This document shows, one piece after another, positions 22,830 to 34,910 of a stretch of DNA of 64,000 nucleotides. The DNA lies in assembly GCA_000697355.1 (NCBI GenBank), contig JNEN01000882.1:248001-312000 (forward strand), read 5' to 3'. A program made the position numbers and the translations under genes. The notes under the pieces are model-generated. The model ran no database searches. It saw only the letters and a program-made list of their open reading frames with translations, and was not told the origin of the DNA. Position 1 is the first letter of the stretch; every line of letters starts with the position of its first letter. Origin of the DNA: Syncephalastrum monosporum B8922. Its lineage: Eukaryota; Mucoromycota; Mucoromycetes; Mucorales; Syncephalastraceae.

Positions 22830-23826
22830 CTAACAGTGTTTGTATTCAACTATGGGCGCCCCTATTTCACTGATCTCGGGGAGAGTACACTCTAGGTCAA
22901 AAGCTTTTGCAAGGACAATCTTGTAGATCTTTTGCACGTTAATAGACTCGGCTGTGGAACAGAACACCAGGGGCGCCTTCATGGCCCATGCATATTTTCG
23001 GGCCTGTCAAAGCGACAGCCTCGGTTCGTGAGCAAAAATAGTGGAATGATGTATCCGTAAACTCTGTTGTTCAAAACATACCTGCCTTGTAATTTCCTCA
23101 TGGTCGGCATCCGATAGATGTACAAATTCGTCGTATTTCGTGCCTACCAGCAACGGAATAGCGTCCTGCACACAAAGAATAAAAAAGTCAGCTATTTTGG
23201 ATGGATATGGACAACCGCCACCCCAAGAACTTGCTCTGTTCAGCCCACGTGCTTGCCGATACCACTCTTTAATGCTGTTCAGCGTCGATTTACGAGTCAG
23301 GTCGAAGGTGAAGAGGATGGCGACGGCATCATTGCACACTAGCGGCAACATGCTGACAAACTCTTTTTGACCTGCATAAGATATTATATTGAAATCAGAA
23401 TACCTTTTCTTTGTGGCTTTACGTGTGTTCTTACCTCCCAGGTCCCACACGCTAAAGGTGATCTCGGTGTCTCGTATCACGATAGATTTCTCCATAAAGT
23501 TCACGCCTGCATGATGATAACAGTTTTTATGATGGTGAGGAAAGCAATGACTCGGTTAGCGGTGGGATGATAGCATATGGAAACTCGAGAATATGCGCCA
23601 CGTACCCAAGGTTTGGATGTATTCCGTATCGTAAGCACCTTCGGCGTATTTAACCATGAGACTTGTCTTTCCGATGTTCGTGTCACCGACGATGCCTGTT
23701 TTGAGAATGATGCTGGGGAAGGTTTTGGTCAAAAGAATCATCGCTTGTTACTGTTCCTTAGACATACCTCTTTTTGGGAGCGGGCGAACCACTTTTCCCC
23801 GACGATGAAGGTTCTTGTGAGGTCAT
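22830..23826 (-). CDS. SPG1: Septum-initiation / mitotic-exit small GTPase (Spg1/Tem1 family)
   Basis: This Ras-like GTPase at the spindle pole body triggers septation (SIN) or mitotic exit (MEN). About five exons are read. The start at 23826 gives [19 protein letters not shown], spliced to [20 protein letters not shown], a P-loop with the family-specific GDTNIGKT. Downstream are [14 protein letters not shown] (switch I region), [20 protein letters not shown] (DxxG with the Spg1/Tem1-specific continuation), [27 protein letters not shown] (NKxD position) and [17 protein letters not shown] (SAx-like). It ends IVEYKHC; a Cys three residues from a CaaX position is absent, in keeping with Spg1, which is not prenylated. 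Introns are short and frame-consistent. Confidence 0.93.
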
Positions 23827-24160
23827 GGATGGAAAAAGAGGAAAAAGAAGAAAACAGCACACCCATACCACCTTTTTTTGTGCTGTTGATATAATCAAAT
23901 ATGGGAAGAAAGTGAGAAAGTGAGCAGGAGGGGGTCAAGTCACGGTTTCAGTAGGACAATGATGCGTAAAATTCATTGTCTTTTTGTGACGTAGCCATTT
24001 CCCCTTTTACATCCCTGCACCGCCACATGTTCATCACTGCGATAAATACACGTTATTGTAGCGTCTTTAATTGATCGAGGCTTCAGGGAAAAGGATTCAA
24101 TATTCTGTTATGAATGGGTATAAAGTATATAGGTAGTGCGCCGTTACTATAAGGGAATGT
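23827..24160. other. Intergenic spacer between tandem minus-strand genes
   Basis: It holds the SPG1 promoter and the 3' flank of the PAQR gene. Nothing else was recognised. Confidence 0.4.
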
Positions 24161-25592
24161 CTATTGTTTTCCAGCCTTATGCAGAAAGGTTGCATCCGTA
24201 AGTAATGCGGTGGCGGAAAAAGTGCAGAGAAGCCATGTAATGAAACTGACAGTATGTATCAAGTCAGTGAGCTATTATAATGCGCATCATCAAAGTATTG
24301 AGAAGCTTACATAGATACCAAAACACACAAAGACGTGCCAAATAGCATGACTAGTCATACCAGCGAAATCAAAGCGTCCCGGAAATGCTTTCTCAGGGAA
24401 CCGGTTGGCGTCTGCATGTTCTTAGTCAGAAATCGGTTCCAAACACATTTCTTATGCAAGAACACTTACAGAAGAGGACACCAAGAAGGTACTGGCAGAC
24501 GCTGATCATGGCAGGGAAGAGAAAGTCCCAAGTTTTCCAAAAGCCTTGTAGCTTCACAAGATGTAACACGGGTACAACGCTTGAGAAAGCAAGGGCGAGA
24601 AAAATGGCTATACGGAACGGACGAAATTCACGGGTGTCCCAAAACTTGAAGAAAGGCGTAATCACACCAAAACTGCTGACGAACGCGGTGAATACCATGT
24701 AGCGGTTGCGAATAGTGTCCCGACAGTAGAAGCCATAGTATTCAGTGACCAATACAGAAGCCGCGATGAGGAAGGATATGCCAATGTAATCGAGAGTGGC
24801 GGCAAAGCCCTTAATCTTGTGGTGACAGATGTAGGTGTGGTAAAAAGATGAGCAGAACAGACATTTGAGGGCTGCGATGCAAAAAGTGAGGAAAATAGCG
24901 CTGTCTGCTGTTGTTGCGTCTGGAAAATGGTGCTGGAAAAAAGTATCTTGTGAGATTTCGTTCCAGGCCGACACACGGGTGATTTACTCACAAGGAAGGT
25001 GTAGACACTCAAACCTGCGAAGAAAAAGAAACCGAGCAAATGACTCCATATATTGAGGGTCTCATTGTGCAGCATGAAGATCGAACGCAAACAGTCGCGG
25101 TGCATCTCATAATATCGGTAGCTACCAAAATTATGAGTTGCTTCTGAAGTATAGGATGAAGATGTAAGTTGAGAGAAGTTACCCTGACAAAATGTACTGA
25201 TTCTCCTGCCAATCCTTTGGGAGTTCATGGTAAAGCAAGAGACGTTCAGCTCCCACCATGGCCGCCTTTGCGCTGTCCCATGTATCGGACACTTGATCGT
25301 CCACGAATTGTAGGAACCCCACAGAATCATCATTTTGACTCGAAGTACTGTCGTCGACGGCTGGTGTAGAGCTAGCTCTTTGTCGTCGTTTTGTTATCTT
25401 TGCATCGCCTGCTGCATTGCAGGATGTGGATACTGCATATTCACCGTCATCGTTGTAATCTTCAAGATCGTTCTTCTTCAGCGGAGGCGGTGACCGATGG
25501 TCGCTGCCAGTATCGGCTATACAGCGCAGTGAGTGGCGTCTAAGCAATAGAGCTGCTGAAGTTGTATCCAACAGTCTGTCGTCAACCGTCAT
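24161..25592 (-). CDS. PAQR / haemolysin-III family seven-helix receptor-like protein (Izh type)
   Basis: PAQR proteins (fungal Izh, animal adiponectin receptors) are zinc-containing seven-helix membrane proteins with hydrolase-like activity toward lipids and roles in sterol and metal homeostasis. About four exons are read. The cytosolic N-terminus is long (about 145 residues, acidic/Ser-rich) and recalls Izh3. The family motifs follow: the LPKDWQENQYILSG entry, RSIFMLHNETLNIWSHLLG, SSFYHTYICHHK and LDYIGIS, a series of hydrophobic helices, and the C-terminal SHAIWHVFV with the conserved histidine pair. The start was chosen at 25592 (MTVDD); the frame extends upstream to 25643 with a short hydrophobic stretch that looks like 5' UTR. 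It ends HKAGKQ. Confidence 0.9.
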
Positions 25593-27475
25593 GATGGTGG
25601 TATAAAGAAGAACAAAACGAAGAAGGTGAAAGATGAATTTCAATCGTTTTTCAATTACAAAATTTTAGCTTTTCCTCCCGGGGATGGGTTGCTGTGAAAC
25701 CTCAGCAACCCAAATTGGACCATCCGATTTTGCCGCCCTGAAGATCTGGTTGCACAAGGACCCCATGCTTTTGTCATGGCTTGCCTACCAGTTCTGTACT
25801 TTGCCAAATATGGTTTGGGGTCTTTTAACTTCTGACAAAATGTTCTATATGATGCTACTGATCTAATCCATTAAACCATTGCGCGGGTAAGTGCACTCAG
25901 TTCAAACTGATACCTTATTCTAGTGACACTCCTTTCCGAGATTATAATTGGTTTGATTGCTCAATTATCTCTTGAGCTGAGGTTTAAATGTCTTTCGTAG
26001 TTAGGTCACGGGAAAATTGAAGTATTAAAATCTGGCAAAGACATGTGTGTGGATAATTGCGCACACAAAATGCCAATGTGCTGATTTCTCTGGTTTGGAT
26101 ATGCCAAATTCAGTTGATCTCATGATAACAGACGAGCCGAAGGTCACTCGTGATCAGCGAAGACTGAGCAGCAATCAGCTATATTTGCCATTACCTGTTC
26201 TCATAAAATTTTATATGCTTATGCTGCATGACTATCATGTAGAACACCTGTGATGGCTCAGCTCACCAAATGTCTTTCCTATGTCTCGTTCTATTGATCT
26301 GAATCGAATCCACAGCATTGACATCACATTTCATCCTGAGAGAATAAACGTCGGTTCGGAGTGTTTTTCCTGATCACCTTAGCAGAGGTTGAGGCGAACA
26401 TAAACCATTACAGATGCTCGCATACATTGTCATGGCTGCTACACTTCTTTATCCAATAAAATGAAGAAAACAATGCATCTGTGATTTGTCCGGGCAGAAC
26501 AAATGGTTTTCTGCCTATCAAATCAGCTCATGTTTAACCCTCATTGGCTGAACTTAGTATCACACCTCAGTTGCTTCTCATCGCCACGTGCTGGACGAAG
26601 CTCACTATCCAGCACCTGCAACTCTACAAACGTCTGACAAAAGGAATGATAGAACAGCACGTGGATTTCTGGAGAAAATATGCTTATTAGGGATGGACTT
26701 CTTATTCAATTGGGTTGCTTTGTACATTGATGAGTATCCAACAGACGGTGCCTTTATTATACCACGTTTGACATTTTATACTCGTATATGATTTTGGCAA
26801 GTGAGCAGGTACCCATTACGATGCTGTAAAGACTCTAGCTGCCATAGTGCCGCAGAAATAAGCCCTACCAACTTTCAAAACAACAAGCAAACCTTCTCAG
26901 AATGCCGCAGATCAACACCGCCTGATATTCCTTGCAAATCATGTGACCACATCATCGCCAACATGCACCTTTAAACGAGGCGAAGATCTTGTGTAAAGAC
27001 AAGGGCACTTCAGCGTATGTTGGCTGTTCTTATGTGAACTTTTTTAAATCAAATCTCCCGAAAAGATCACGAAATATCTCCAGGCGACATGAGGAGGACC
27101 AATGTACAGATGAGCCCTCTTGCTTGCCAGGTAAGGAAGAATTCGATATGAATTCTACATGTTTGAATTATGCTAATTCGCTATATGCATACGCAGAGAT
27201 GTAATACTTTATTACAGCTGTCTGCAGGTGTAATGAAGAAATTGAAAGATAAGAGCGTTGTCAGTTGCTAGACACATACAGTATGTCCGCAAAATAGGTC
27301 TGGTATAGTTACTGACGGGAAGCACCGAAAGTAATTAATTGCAGAGGCAAGATCATGATACTCGAGGATAGCAGCCGCTGTGTGATAGCTGAGCTTTGTG
27401 CTTGGCGCTTGGCTTTATTTTTTGCATTTTCTGACTTTTCGAAGATACCTGTACGTCTTTTTGCCTCGTGGCACG
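25593..27475. other. 1.9-kb intergenic region, no supportable gene
   Basis: Between two divergent genes. The sequence is AT-rich with only short open frames on either strand (25684-25866, 26588-26791, 26989-27204); none has a recognisable motif or supporting splice signals. A 9-bp-arm inverted repeat lies at 25686-25711. Some of these fragments could be decayed repeats, but no terminal repeats were found. Confidence 0.45.
25686..25711. repeat. Inverted repeat upstream of the PAQR gene
   Basis: GGGTTGCTG (25686-25694), an 8-nt loop, then CAGCAACCC (25703-25711). A weaker outer pairing (GGATGG/CCATCC) surrounds it. It may be a regulatory palindrome; a 9-bp arm pair is not statistically rare in 64 kb. 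Confidence 0.5.
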
Positions 27476-30400
27476 ATGAGTTCAGCAATCTACTCGTTCC
27501 TGAATTCAATAACGAACTCAATCACCTCTCGCTACGATGTCAAGTCTCAAATTGCAACGGCTGGCTTGTGGAAGATATTCCTGGGCTTAAGAAAGACAAC
27601 AGGACAACATGTCGCCGTCTTTGTGCGTTCCCTCTTTCTTTCCTCTTTCTGTTTTCTGACCATCCGTTTTTCCCCCATTAGATATTCGAAAAGAAATCGT
27701 TGGACAATGCTTCAAAGCGTGAACGGGGTGCATCACGCGCTGACACCGAAAAAGTCTACGAATTGCTGAAGAAAGAAGTGCGTATGACTGAGCTGCTGAC
27801 GCGCAGACCATCCTCCACTGTGCGACTAACCACGTATTAGGCGAGCAACCTGGCAAGGCTACGACACCCTTCGATTCTTGAAGTGGTTGAACCTGTGTCT
27901 GAGTCGCGATCCTCTATTGCTTTTGTCACGGAGCCGCTCATGGGCACATTGGCAGGCATGCTGAAGATGGAGAACAGCTACTCATCCTCTGACAACGAGT
28001 CAAGTTACGATATCGACGAACTCGAGGTATGACAAAAGCACAGCAGTGTCCTCGTTATTCACCTATGTCGGAAGATCCAAAAAGGATTGCTCCAAGTCGC
28101 AAAAGGTGTCCAGTTCCTTAATGACGCCAGAGTCGTCCATCATAACCTTACCCCGGAGTCCGTTTTCGTTAATGCCAAGGTAATATTCGAAGACAGCTTA
28201 TAGTATTAATATCTAAAGCTCCCTATCATTAGGGCGACTGGAAACTCGGAGGGTAAGCGTAATTGTCTTCTTGTAAAGGCTTTTGGACATTGACAATTAT
28301 TTAGGCTCGGGTTTGGTATATTCATGAACCAGCAAGGAGACCATGGTGCTGAGAGCTACTTTGATTATAATGAGTATCTCCCCGATGCCTGCCAAATCAA
28401 CTTGGACTATGCTGGTGAGTGTGGCACTTCAGGCATCTGGAATTCATAATCATGCTGTACTTGCTAGCTCCTGAGTTTGCGCTGGATGGAGAGATCTCTC
28501 CCGCCAACGACATGTTTTCCCTTGGTTGCTTAGCCTATGCCGTTCACAACAAAGGCGTTCCTTTGTTACACACATTCAACAATATGCGATCTTATGAGCG
28601 TAAGATCCAAGCACTTAGTACCATGGATTTCAGCAACATGCCATACCCTTTGCAGAATGTCATTCAGAGACTACTTGCACGGCAACCGTCAGCCCGTCCA
28701 TCCGCTATCGAGTTTCAGAGCTCAAAATACTTTGATAATATCCTTGTATCTGCCATGAAGTTTCTGGAAAGCTTTCCTGAAAAGACGCGGGAGGAAAAAG
28801 GACAATTCATGAAAGGTCTCCATAAAGTCTTGGGCCAATTCCCCGAAAGAGTTCTGAAGCGCAAGGTGGGTTATCAAAGCGACAAGGCTACGACGGGAAA
28901 AGACTCATGAAACTCTACAGATCTTGCCAGCCCTTTTGGAAGAACTCAAGAACCATCAATTACTACCCTATACCATCCCCAATATCTTCGCCATTTCACA
29001 ACAGCTGTCACAACGCGAGTTCTGCGAATTAGTGCTCCCTTCGCTGAAGCCCGTCTTCGCCGTGCGAGAACCTCCTCAGAACATGATCGTCCTTCTCGAA
29101 AAGCTGGATGTACTTCAACAGAAAACTCCGCGTGAAGTATTCCGTGATGGTAAGCAGGCATGAATTACTGTTGCCTCATGATCCCTCGCTGAAATTGTTA
29201 TAGATGTGATGCCGCTTGTCTATGCGGCCATAGAAGCGCCGACGCCTGTTGTACAAGAAAAAGCATTGCGAGTGGTACCTGGCTTAGCGGAAGCTCTTGA
29301 TTATACCACGGTGAAAAATTCTCTATTCCCGAGAGTGCAGGTAAGCCGTTCATCATCCTGAGGACGGCAGGTCGTTAATATTACTGCATAGACATTGTTT
29401 GCGCAAACAACAATTCTTTCCGTCAAAGTCAGTACTTTGATCTGCTTCCATTCGATGATTAAGCTTGTCGATAAGGTATGTCAAACAATGATATTTAGTA
29501 GAAACCATTCTAACCAACGAAATTCGCTCCTAGTTCACAATGCAAGAGAAAATGGTGCCAATGCTGAGGAATATAAAGACCAAAGAGCCTGCTGTCATGC
29601 TAGCGACTCTAGCTGTCTATGATGAAATGGGCAAGCACTTGGATAAGGAGATCATCGCGACAGAGATCCTACCACAGTTATGGCGGATGAGCTTTGGTCC
29701 GCTGTTGAATGTAGACCAGGTATGTCTTGGATAGAAAGGAAAGCATATCTGTACTTATAATAGACACTAGTTCAAAAAATTCATGAAAACCATTCGTGAA
29801 CTCACGACTCGGGTGGAAGAGGCCCATACACGACATTTGCAAGAAGTCAAGTCTCTGGAAGACCAGACGCGCAGTACGAGCGCAGCATCTTCGCCGATGA
29901 ACAGCGGTAGCTTCCCGAATGGTAACGATCAAAATGTATCATTTGAGGAGTTGGTGGCAGGTCGTGGGGCACCCAAGGCGGATATGTTTGATTCCTTTGC
30001 CGAACCCAAACGTGCCACAGGCTTGTCACCGATGACGGCACCGATAACAACCACGTCGACGACAGCAGATCCTTGGGCCTCCAATACGGGACAGCAAAGT
30101 CCTATGGGTGGATCTCTGACGCCTGCCTCTGGCTCCTCCAGCCCACGATGGCCGTCGGCGTCCAGTACAGGAGGAGGAGGAGGAGGAGGAGGAGGTAATA
30201 GTGGCACGGGTGGCTGGTCGACCCTGAATCCGATATCACCTACCACGACACATTCTGTCAAGCAGCCTAGCAGTATGTCTTCTATACCAGTTATTCCGAC
30301 GCCTCCCTCCTTTAGCAACACTGCAAGCAACAGCATGAATAGTAACGCAGGCCAATTGAATAACCTATTCTCAGCTCCGAGCTTGCCTCCACCTACATCA

Positions 30401-30631
30401 GCAATGAATAATCTCTCTCTCCAAAACAGCACACCGTCATCCGGACCCAATTATGCAGCCTTGCGCGGCCTGGCCGGTCCTCCACAGCAAGCACAATCTT
30501 CACGACCGTCCAGCATGGAATTATTACAGCCCATCTCTATGCACAAAACACAAGGACGGACGTCCTTCCAGGGGCAAGCCAACACTGGACATAAATCCAA
30601 CAACCTGAGTGCATTTGACCCATTAGGCTGA
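27476..30631 (+). CDS. SCYL2: SCY1-like pseudokinase (SCYL2/CVAK104 type)
   Basis: SCYL2-family proteins link clathrin coats to TGN/endosome traffic. About ten exons are read, starting MSSAIYSFLNSI at 27476. The N-terminal pseudokinase domain contains QHVAVFIFEKK in place of the VAIK strand, RHPSILEVVEPV, the degenerate catalytic loop HHNLTPESVFVN (HRD replaced by HHN), GLGFGIF in place of the DFG loop, and APEF for APE. The middle is a helical HEAT-like array (LPALLEELKNHQ, FPRVQTLF, VLATLAVYDEMG-like repeats). The C-terminus is Ser/Pro/Gly/Asn-rich with a poly-Gly run and a terminal FDPLG. The repeat architecture and length agree with SCYL2. Weak or absent catalysis is inferred from the altered residues. 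Confidence 0.9.
30170..30195. repeat. GGA trinucleotide repeat coding poly-glycine in the SCYL2-like gene
   Basis: A nearly pure GGA/AGG run codes about nine consecutive glycines in the disordered C-terminal tail. Confidence 0.85.
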
Positions 30632-31096
30632 TAAGGATGGTGAAAATGTTTTCATAATAATATCAGTGTATTTTATCACACAAGACATGTGTATCCCGCC
30701 CACAGCCCAAGCAGGATATCTGAATAGAGTCGTACTCATAATTGGAGTTTTACCACGTAAAGAGGGGCTGTGTATGTGCACAATATGCGTTTTCCGGGTG
30801 TCGCATCAATGGGTCTACGCGACTGTTCATTTTATGCGTCTTTTATGGAGGTGGACGGTTAGCTTCATTGTGGTTCGGTCTATGCAAGCACAGAGCTTAG
30901 TATCGTTCTTTTCCTCTCATGGTACAGGTATTTGGTGTACGCTGCCTATGACAAACTATTGAATGCTCGTTTGTCGGCGAAAAATGGAAAGGGATGTAGA
31001 ATATTCGAGCAAGGGAAAAAGAAGGGTGGCTTGTCATAACGAACGAAGGAGAGAAGTAGCTTTTCTTTCGAGATCCAACTTGATGTTGCGCGTGAC
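30632..31096. other. Intergenic spacer
   Basis: 3' flank of the SCYL2-like gene and promoter of the next small gene. No coding signal or recognisable element was found. Confidence 0.4.
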
Positions 31097-31495
31097 ATGA
31101 GCGCACCAGGGCCCCATAATCTGTTGACTCCACGTAACAATCCAGCTAGCGCTATGGAACTACGGATCCTGGAAGCAGTGGTGCAAGATTGTCCGACCGT
31201 CAAGGCTCGTATTCCCTACCTCGCCAAGATATGCCAAATCGTGGACCAGGATAGCCCTGCCGAAACACGTGCAAGGGCCCATGCCCGATTGGCCGATGCG
31301 TACTATAAAACGCAGCAGTTTATACAGTGCGAAGCATCATTGACCTATGCAGTAAAACTCTTTGAAAAGAGTGACAACAGCAACGACGAGCTTGATCAAG
31401 CGTACGCGCAACTACGCGACTGCTATGACGCGTTGGGCAAGCGACAATTGGCGGAGCATATCGAGACGCGCCGCCAGAAACGACTCGAAAGCTGA
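31097..31495 (+). CDS. Hypothetical small TPR-like helical protein
   Basis: A 132-aa intronless frame with ATG in good context. It begins MSAPGPHNLLTP and is then entirely helical. Two tetratricopeptide-like helix pairs are visible: ARAHARLADAYYKTQQFIQ followed by CEASLTYAVKLFEK, and DELDQAYAQLRDCYDALGK. This pattern (small residues at helix contact points, Tyr/Ala spacing) suggests a short TPR fold used in protein binding. I do not recognise the family. The frame lies in a clean spacer, its codon usage resembles its neighbours, and it ends QKRLES. Confidence 0.6.
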   Translation: MSAPGPHNLLTPRNNPASAMELRILEAVVQDCPTVKARIPYLAKICQIVDQDSPAETRARAHARLADAYYKTQQFIQCEASLTYAVKLFEKSDNSNDELDQAYAQLRDCYDALGKRQLAEHIETRRQKRLES

Positions 31496-33092
31496 GAAAG
31501 AAAAAAAAAATTTTTTCTCGTGGTTAAAAGGTGTGAAGGAGCGCAAAACAGAGTACCCACGCCTTTATCCGCTTCTTGTAAGTATTTTTTTACCTATACG
31601 TTTTAGCTGGTATTGCTATGAGGGAGAGGATGAATCGTGCTCTGCACGTCTTCACTGTCTTATCGTCCCTGATGAAACATCTTCCCGGGCGTTAAAGCTG
31701 TGCTCGGATGTTACTTGCCAGTAATACATTACTGATCCCTCGTTTGCTGATGCCAGTTTTCCATCGTGCTCCTTGACATTGTTTACTCATCGTGTTTATT
31801 TTGTCATCAGGTTTCCAAGCCACAGTTGGATAAATTTTTCTCTGGTCATCTGCCGGCACACATACCCCTTCGTCAGCACGATGTTGGGCTGTGTGCTTGA
31901 CATGGTCTAGGTAAGCATCCGTTCTCTCTCTTGTCAAGAGGAGGATGGGTGGGTTTTGAATGATGATGAATACCCGTATTCGCAGTTTCCTCCGGAAAGG
32001 CCATGCTCGTCCTTGTGGCGATGCCGCCTCGTGTCGGCGAAATACTTCCTTGGATGTCTGACAAAACCCAACCATCTCCTTGTTCTTTGTGAACCTGATA
32101 CTGATGTTCTTTTAATCAGATAGATAGTGTCTGTCCCTTGCGTGTGCTTCAATAAACGGTGTTTCCTATCTATTTATCTGTCCTCAGCATGGTATGTTGA
32201 TTTTTGGTTTTCTTGGCTTGTGGGATGTGTGGGGGGCGTTGGCTGTGTCTCAGGATGAAAAACAGCATAGCAAACATAGGAAGAGCCGTCTTAGGTGTCA
32301 CTTGTGTGGCACAGTGCCGATCAGCTATAGCAAACAAAACTGATGGTGCATAAAGGGTTGTGGTGTAATGGGTGTGCGTTTAGTACTGTCTCACAGATCT
32401 TGACGTCTTTGCTCACTCTCTTAAAGTTTATGTAGGTAAGTTCTGATAGCATACATCCTCTCCCATGATTCCTTTCAAGTGGAATAAATACGATGGCCAT
32501 CAAACCTTTTACGTTATGCATGCTCGAGTAGAATTCAACCTTTCTGGGTATTGGATTTCCTGCCTGATATGATGAATTTGTACATTTCCGGTACCTCTTA
32601 TTTGAGCACCCTTCGGGTTGTTGCGATGAATGTACTCAGTTATTCTGATCATGGCAGTTTCTGTAACCCATTTTATGATACGATAAAGTGATTCCAGCAA
32701 GCAAATAAATTACAATGACAAAATAGATGAAAAATCTTCTCTCATTATTGGGTTCCACTTTTCTTCAATTATCACAGGTTTTAATATGAGCACAGTGCTC
32801 TTATATTTGATGGACATGGACCTGTGGTTAATGAGAATGGTTGTCCTGAACTCATGGAGTACATTGTTGATCAGAATGAATCTGTTCTTGCAGCTCAGCC
32901 AATACTTGAGCAATACAGCGTCCAGTGAATTCTCCTGGCTTGTGCAATGCTGATGAAGATATTCTCATGCAAGAAGCAGGCATAAAGCGTGATTATGTGC
33001 GTTATACAGTCCAGGATAAATGTCGAGGCAAGCAGCCCATATAATAATCACTGACAACTTAGTCAAAAATTGAAATGGGCAACACATATTCA

Positions 33093-33167
<75 letters not shown>

Positions 33168-33272
33168 CGCCGTGGGGTTTTGCATCATTTCCCCCGAGGA
33201 TCCGCACTTTCCCCTTCACTCACATAGAGCCTTTAAGAAAATACAAGTCATCTTTCATTTTTCGCTGCTGTT
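31496..33272. other. 1.8-kb gene-poor region with poly(A) tract
   Basis: The region has stops in all frames. A plus-strand relic-like frame at 32785-32928 (SALIFDGHGPVVNENG... to a TGA) and a minus-strand frame at 32509-32700 read like protein fragments, but neither has a start or splice context. A 69-base A homopolymer sits at 33096-33164, 108 bases past the alpha-tubulin stop. Confidence 0.45.
33096..33164. repeat. 69-base poly(A) homopolymer (plus strand)
   Basis: An uninterrupted run of A on the plus strand. It is poly(T) in the sense of the neighbouring alpha-tubulin gene, so it is not that gene's poly(A) tail. It may mark the end of a retroposed plus-strand sequence or an assembly/sequencing artefact. 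Confidence 0.95.
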
Positions 33273-34910
33273 TTAGTAGTCTCCTTCCTCCATCTCAGAG
33301 TCACCCAGAGAATCAGAGGCTACCTCTTCATAGTCCTTTTCTAGTGCTGCAAGGTCTTCACGAGCTTCGGAGAACTCGCCTTCCTCCATACCCTCTCCCA
33401 CATACCAGTGGACAAAAGCTCTCTTGGAATACATGAGGTCAAACTTGTGGTCAAGGCGACTCCATGCCTCGGCAATGGATGTTGTGTTGCTGAGCATGCA
33501 GACGGCGCGTTGGACCTCTGCCACATCACCACCAGGAACAACTGTGGGTCGTTGATGGTTGATGCCCACCTTGAAGCCAGTAGGACACCAATCAACAAAT
33601 TGAATGGTTCGTTTCGTCTTGATGGTGGCGATGGCCGCGTTGGTATCCTTAGGAACCACGTCGCCGCGATACAGCAAGCAACAAGCCATATACTTACCCT
33701 GGCGCGGATCGCACTTGACCATCTGGTTGTACGGCTCGAAACACGCAGACGTGATTTCGGGTACGGACATCTGCTCGTGGTAGGCCTTGGCGGCCGAAAT
33801 GATGGGCGCGTAGGTCACCAAAGGAAAATGAATGCGAGGATACGGCACGAGGTTGGTCTGGAACTCGGACAGGTCGACGTTAAGGGAGCCATCGAAACGC
33901 AAAGATGCCGTGATGGACGAGACCACCTGTGCGATTAAACGGTTAAGGTTGGTGTACGAGGGTCGCTCGATGTCCAGGTTGCGACGGCAGATATCGTAGA
34001 TGGCTTCATTGTCGACCATGAAGGAGACGTCCGAATGCTCGAGGGTGGTGTGTGTAGTCAGGATCGAGTTATAAGGCTCCACAACCGAAGTGGAAACTTG
34101 AGGGGCGGGATATACGGAAAACTCGAGCTTGGACTTTTTACCGTAATCGACAGATAGACGCTCCATCAATAGAGCACCAAAACCAGAGCCAGTACCGCCA
34201 CCAAACGAATGGAAGACAAGGAAGCCCTGTAGACCACCGCAATTGTCTGCCAGCTTACGCACTCGTTCCAAGACATTATCCACCATCTCCTTGCCGACCG
34301 TGTAATGACCGCGTGCATAGTTGTTGGCCGCATCTTCCTTCCCAGTAATCAGTTGCTCTTTGTAAAGGACGAGAAGCGCGATCAGGTGCGGGCCTAGGTG
34401 ATGGGTTTGTGTCACCTACCTGGATGGAACAATTGACGGTAGGCGCCTGTGCGCACCTCATCGATCACCGTAGGTTCCAGATCCACCATAACAGTACGCG
34501 GAACGTGTTTTCCCGAGCCCGTCTCCGAGAAAAATGTTTCAAAGCTGTGTTGTATCTCGCCACGTAAGCCAGTGTGTAAAATACGCACGCCGCTTGCTGT
34601 AAACTTACGATTTGTCCTGAATGACCTGACCCTCCGGCAATCGACCATCCTGCTGAATGCCATGTTCTAAGCAGTACTACAATGAACGGTCATAATTAGC
34701 AATAGTCTATAAAAAGGCTATACGACAGCTTGCTGCATAGACGCGTGTGCCTGTAATTCATAGACATTTCTGTATTTTTACATACCAGTTCCCAGCAGCT
34801 GTTGCCGATTTGCACGCCGGCCTGGCCTACAGCAATGCTGAAATGAATAAAGGATATAAAAGTAGCTTCGTGTTTAGCTTACCAACATGGATACTGATAA
34901 CTTCTCTCAT
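33273..34910 (-). CDS. TUB1: Alpha-tubulin
   Basis: Alpha subunit of the microtubule heterodimer. Small 5' exons code [23 protein letters not shown] and [17 protein letters not shown]; a further exon codes [18 protein letters not shown]. Splicing the exon ending in HP to the large final exon restores [20 protein letters not shown]. The tubulin signature [16 protein letters not shown] (nucleotide binding) and the catalytic Glu254 region ([17 protein letters not shown]) are intact, as are the C-terminal [18 protein letters not shown] and an acidic tail ending EEGDY. The position equivalent to acetyl-Lys40 is Gln. The gene has at least four introns, all short and mostly at the 5' end. Length is as in other alpha-tubulins (about 445 aa). 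Confidence 0.97.

Noticed and set aside
25684..25866. 60-codon plus-strand frame upstream of the PAQR gene
   Set aside because: It lies inside the inverted-repeat and promoter zone, has no recognisable motif and no supporting splice or context signals.
33070..33276. Poly-lysine frame across the A-tract
   Set aside because: It arises only from the 69-A homopolymer.
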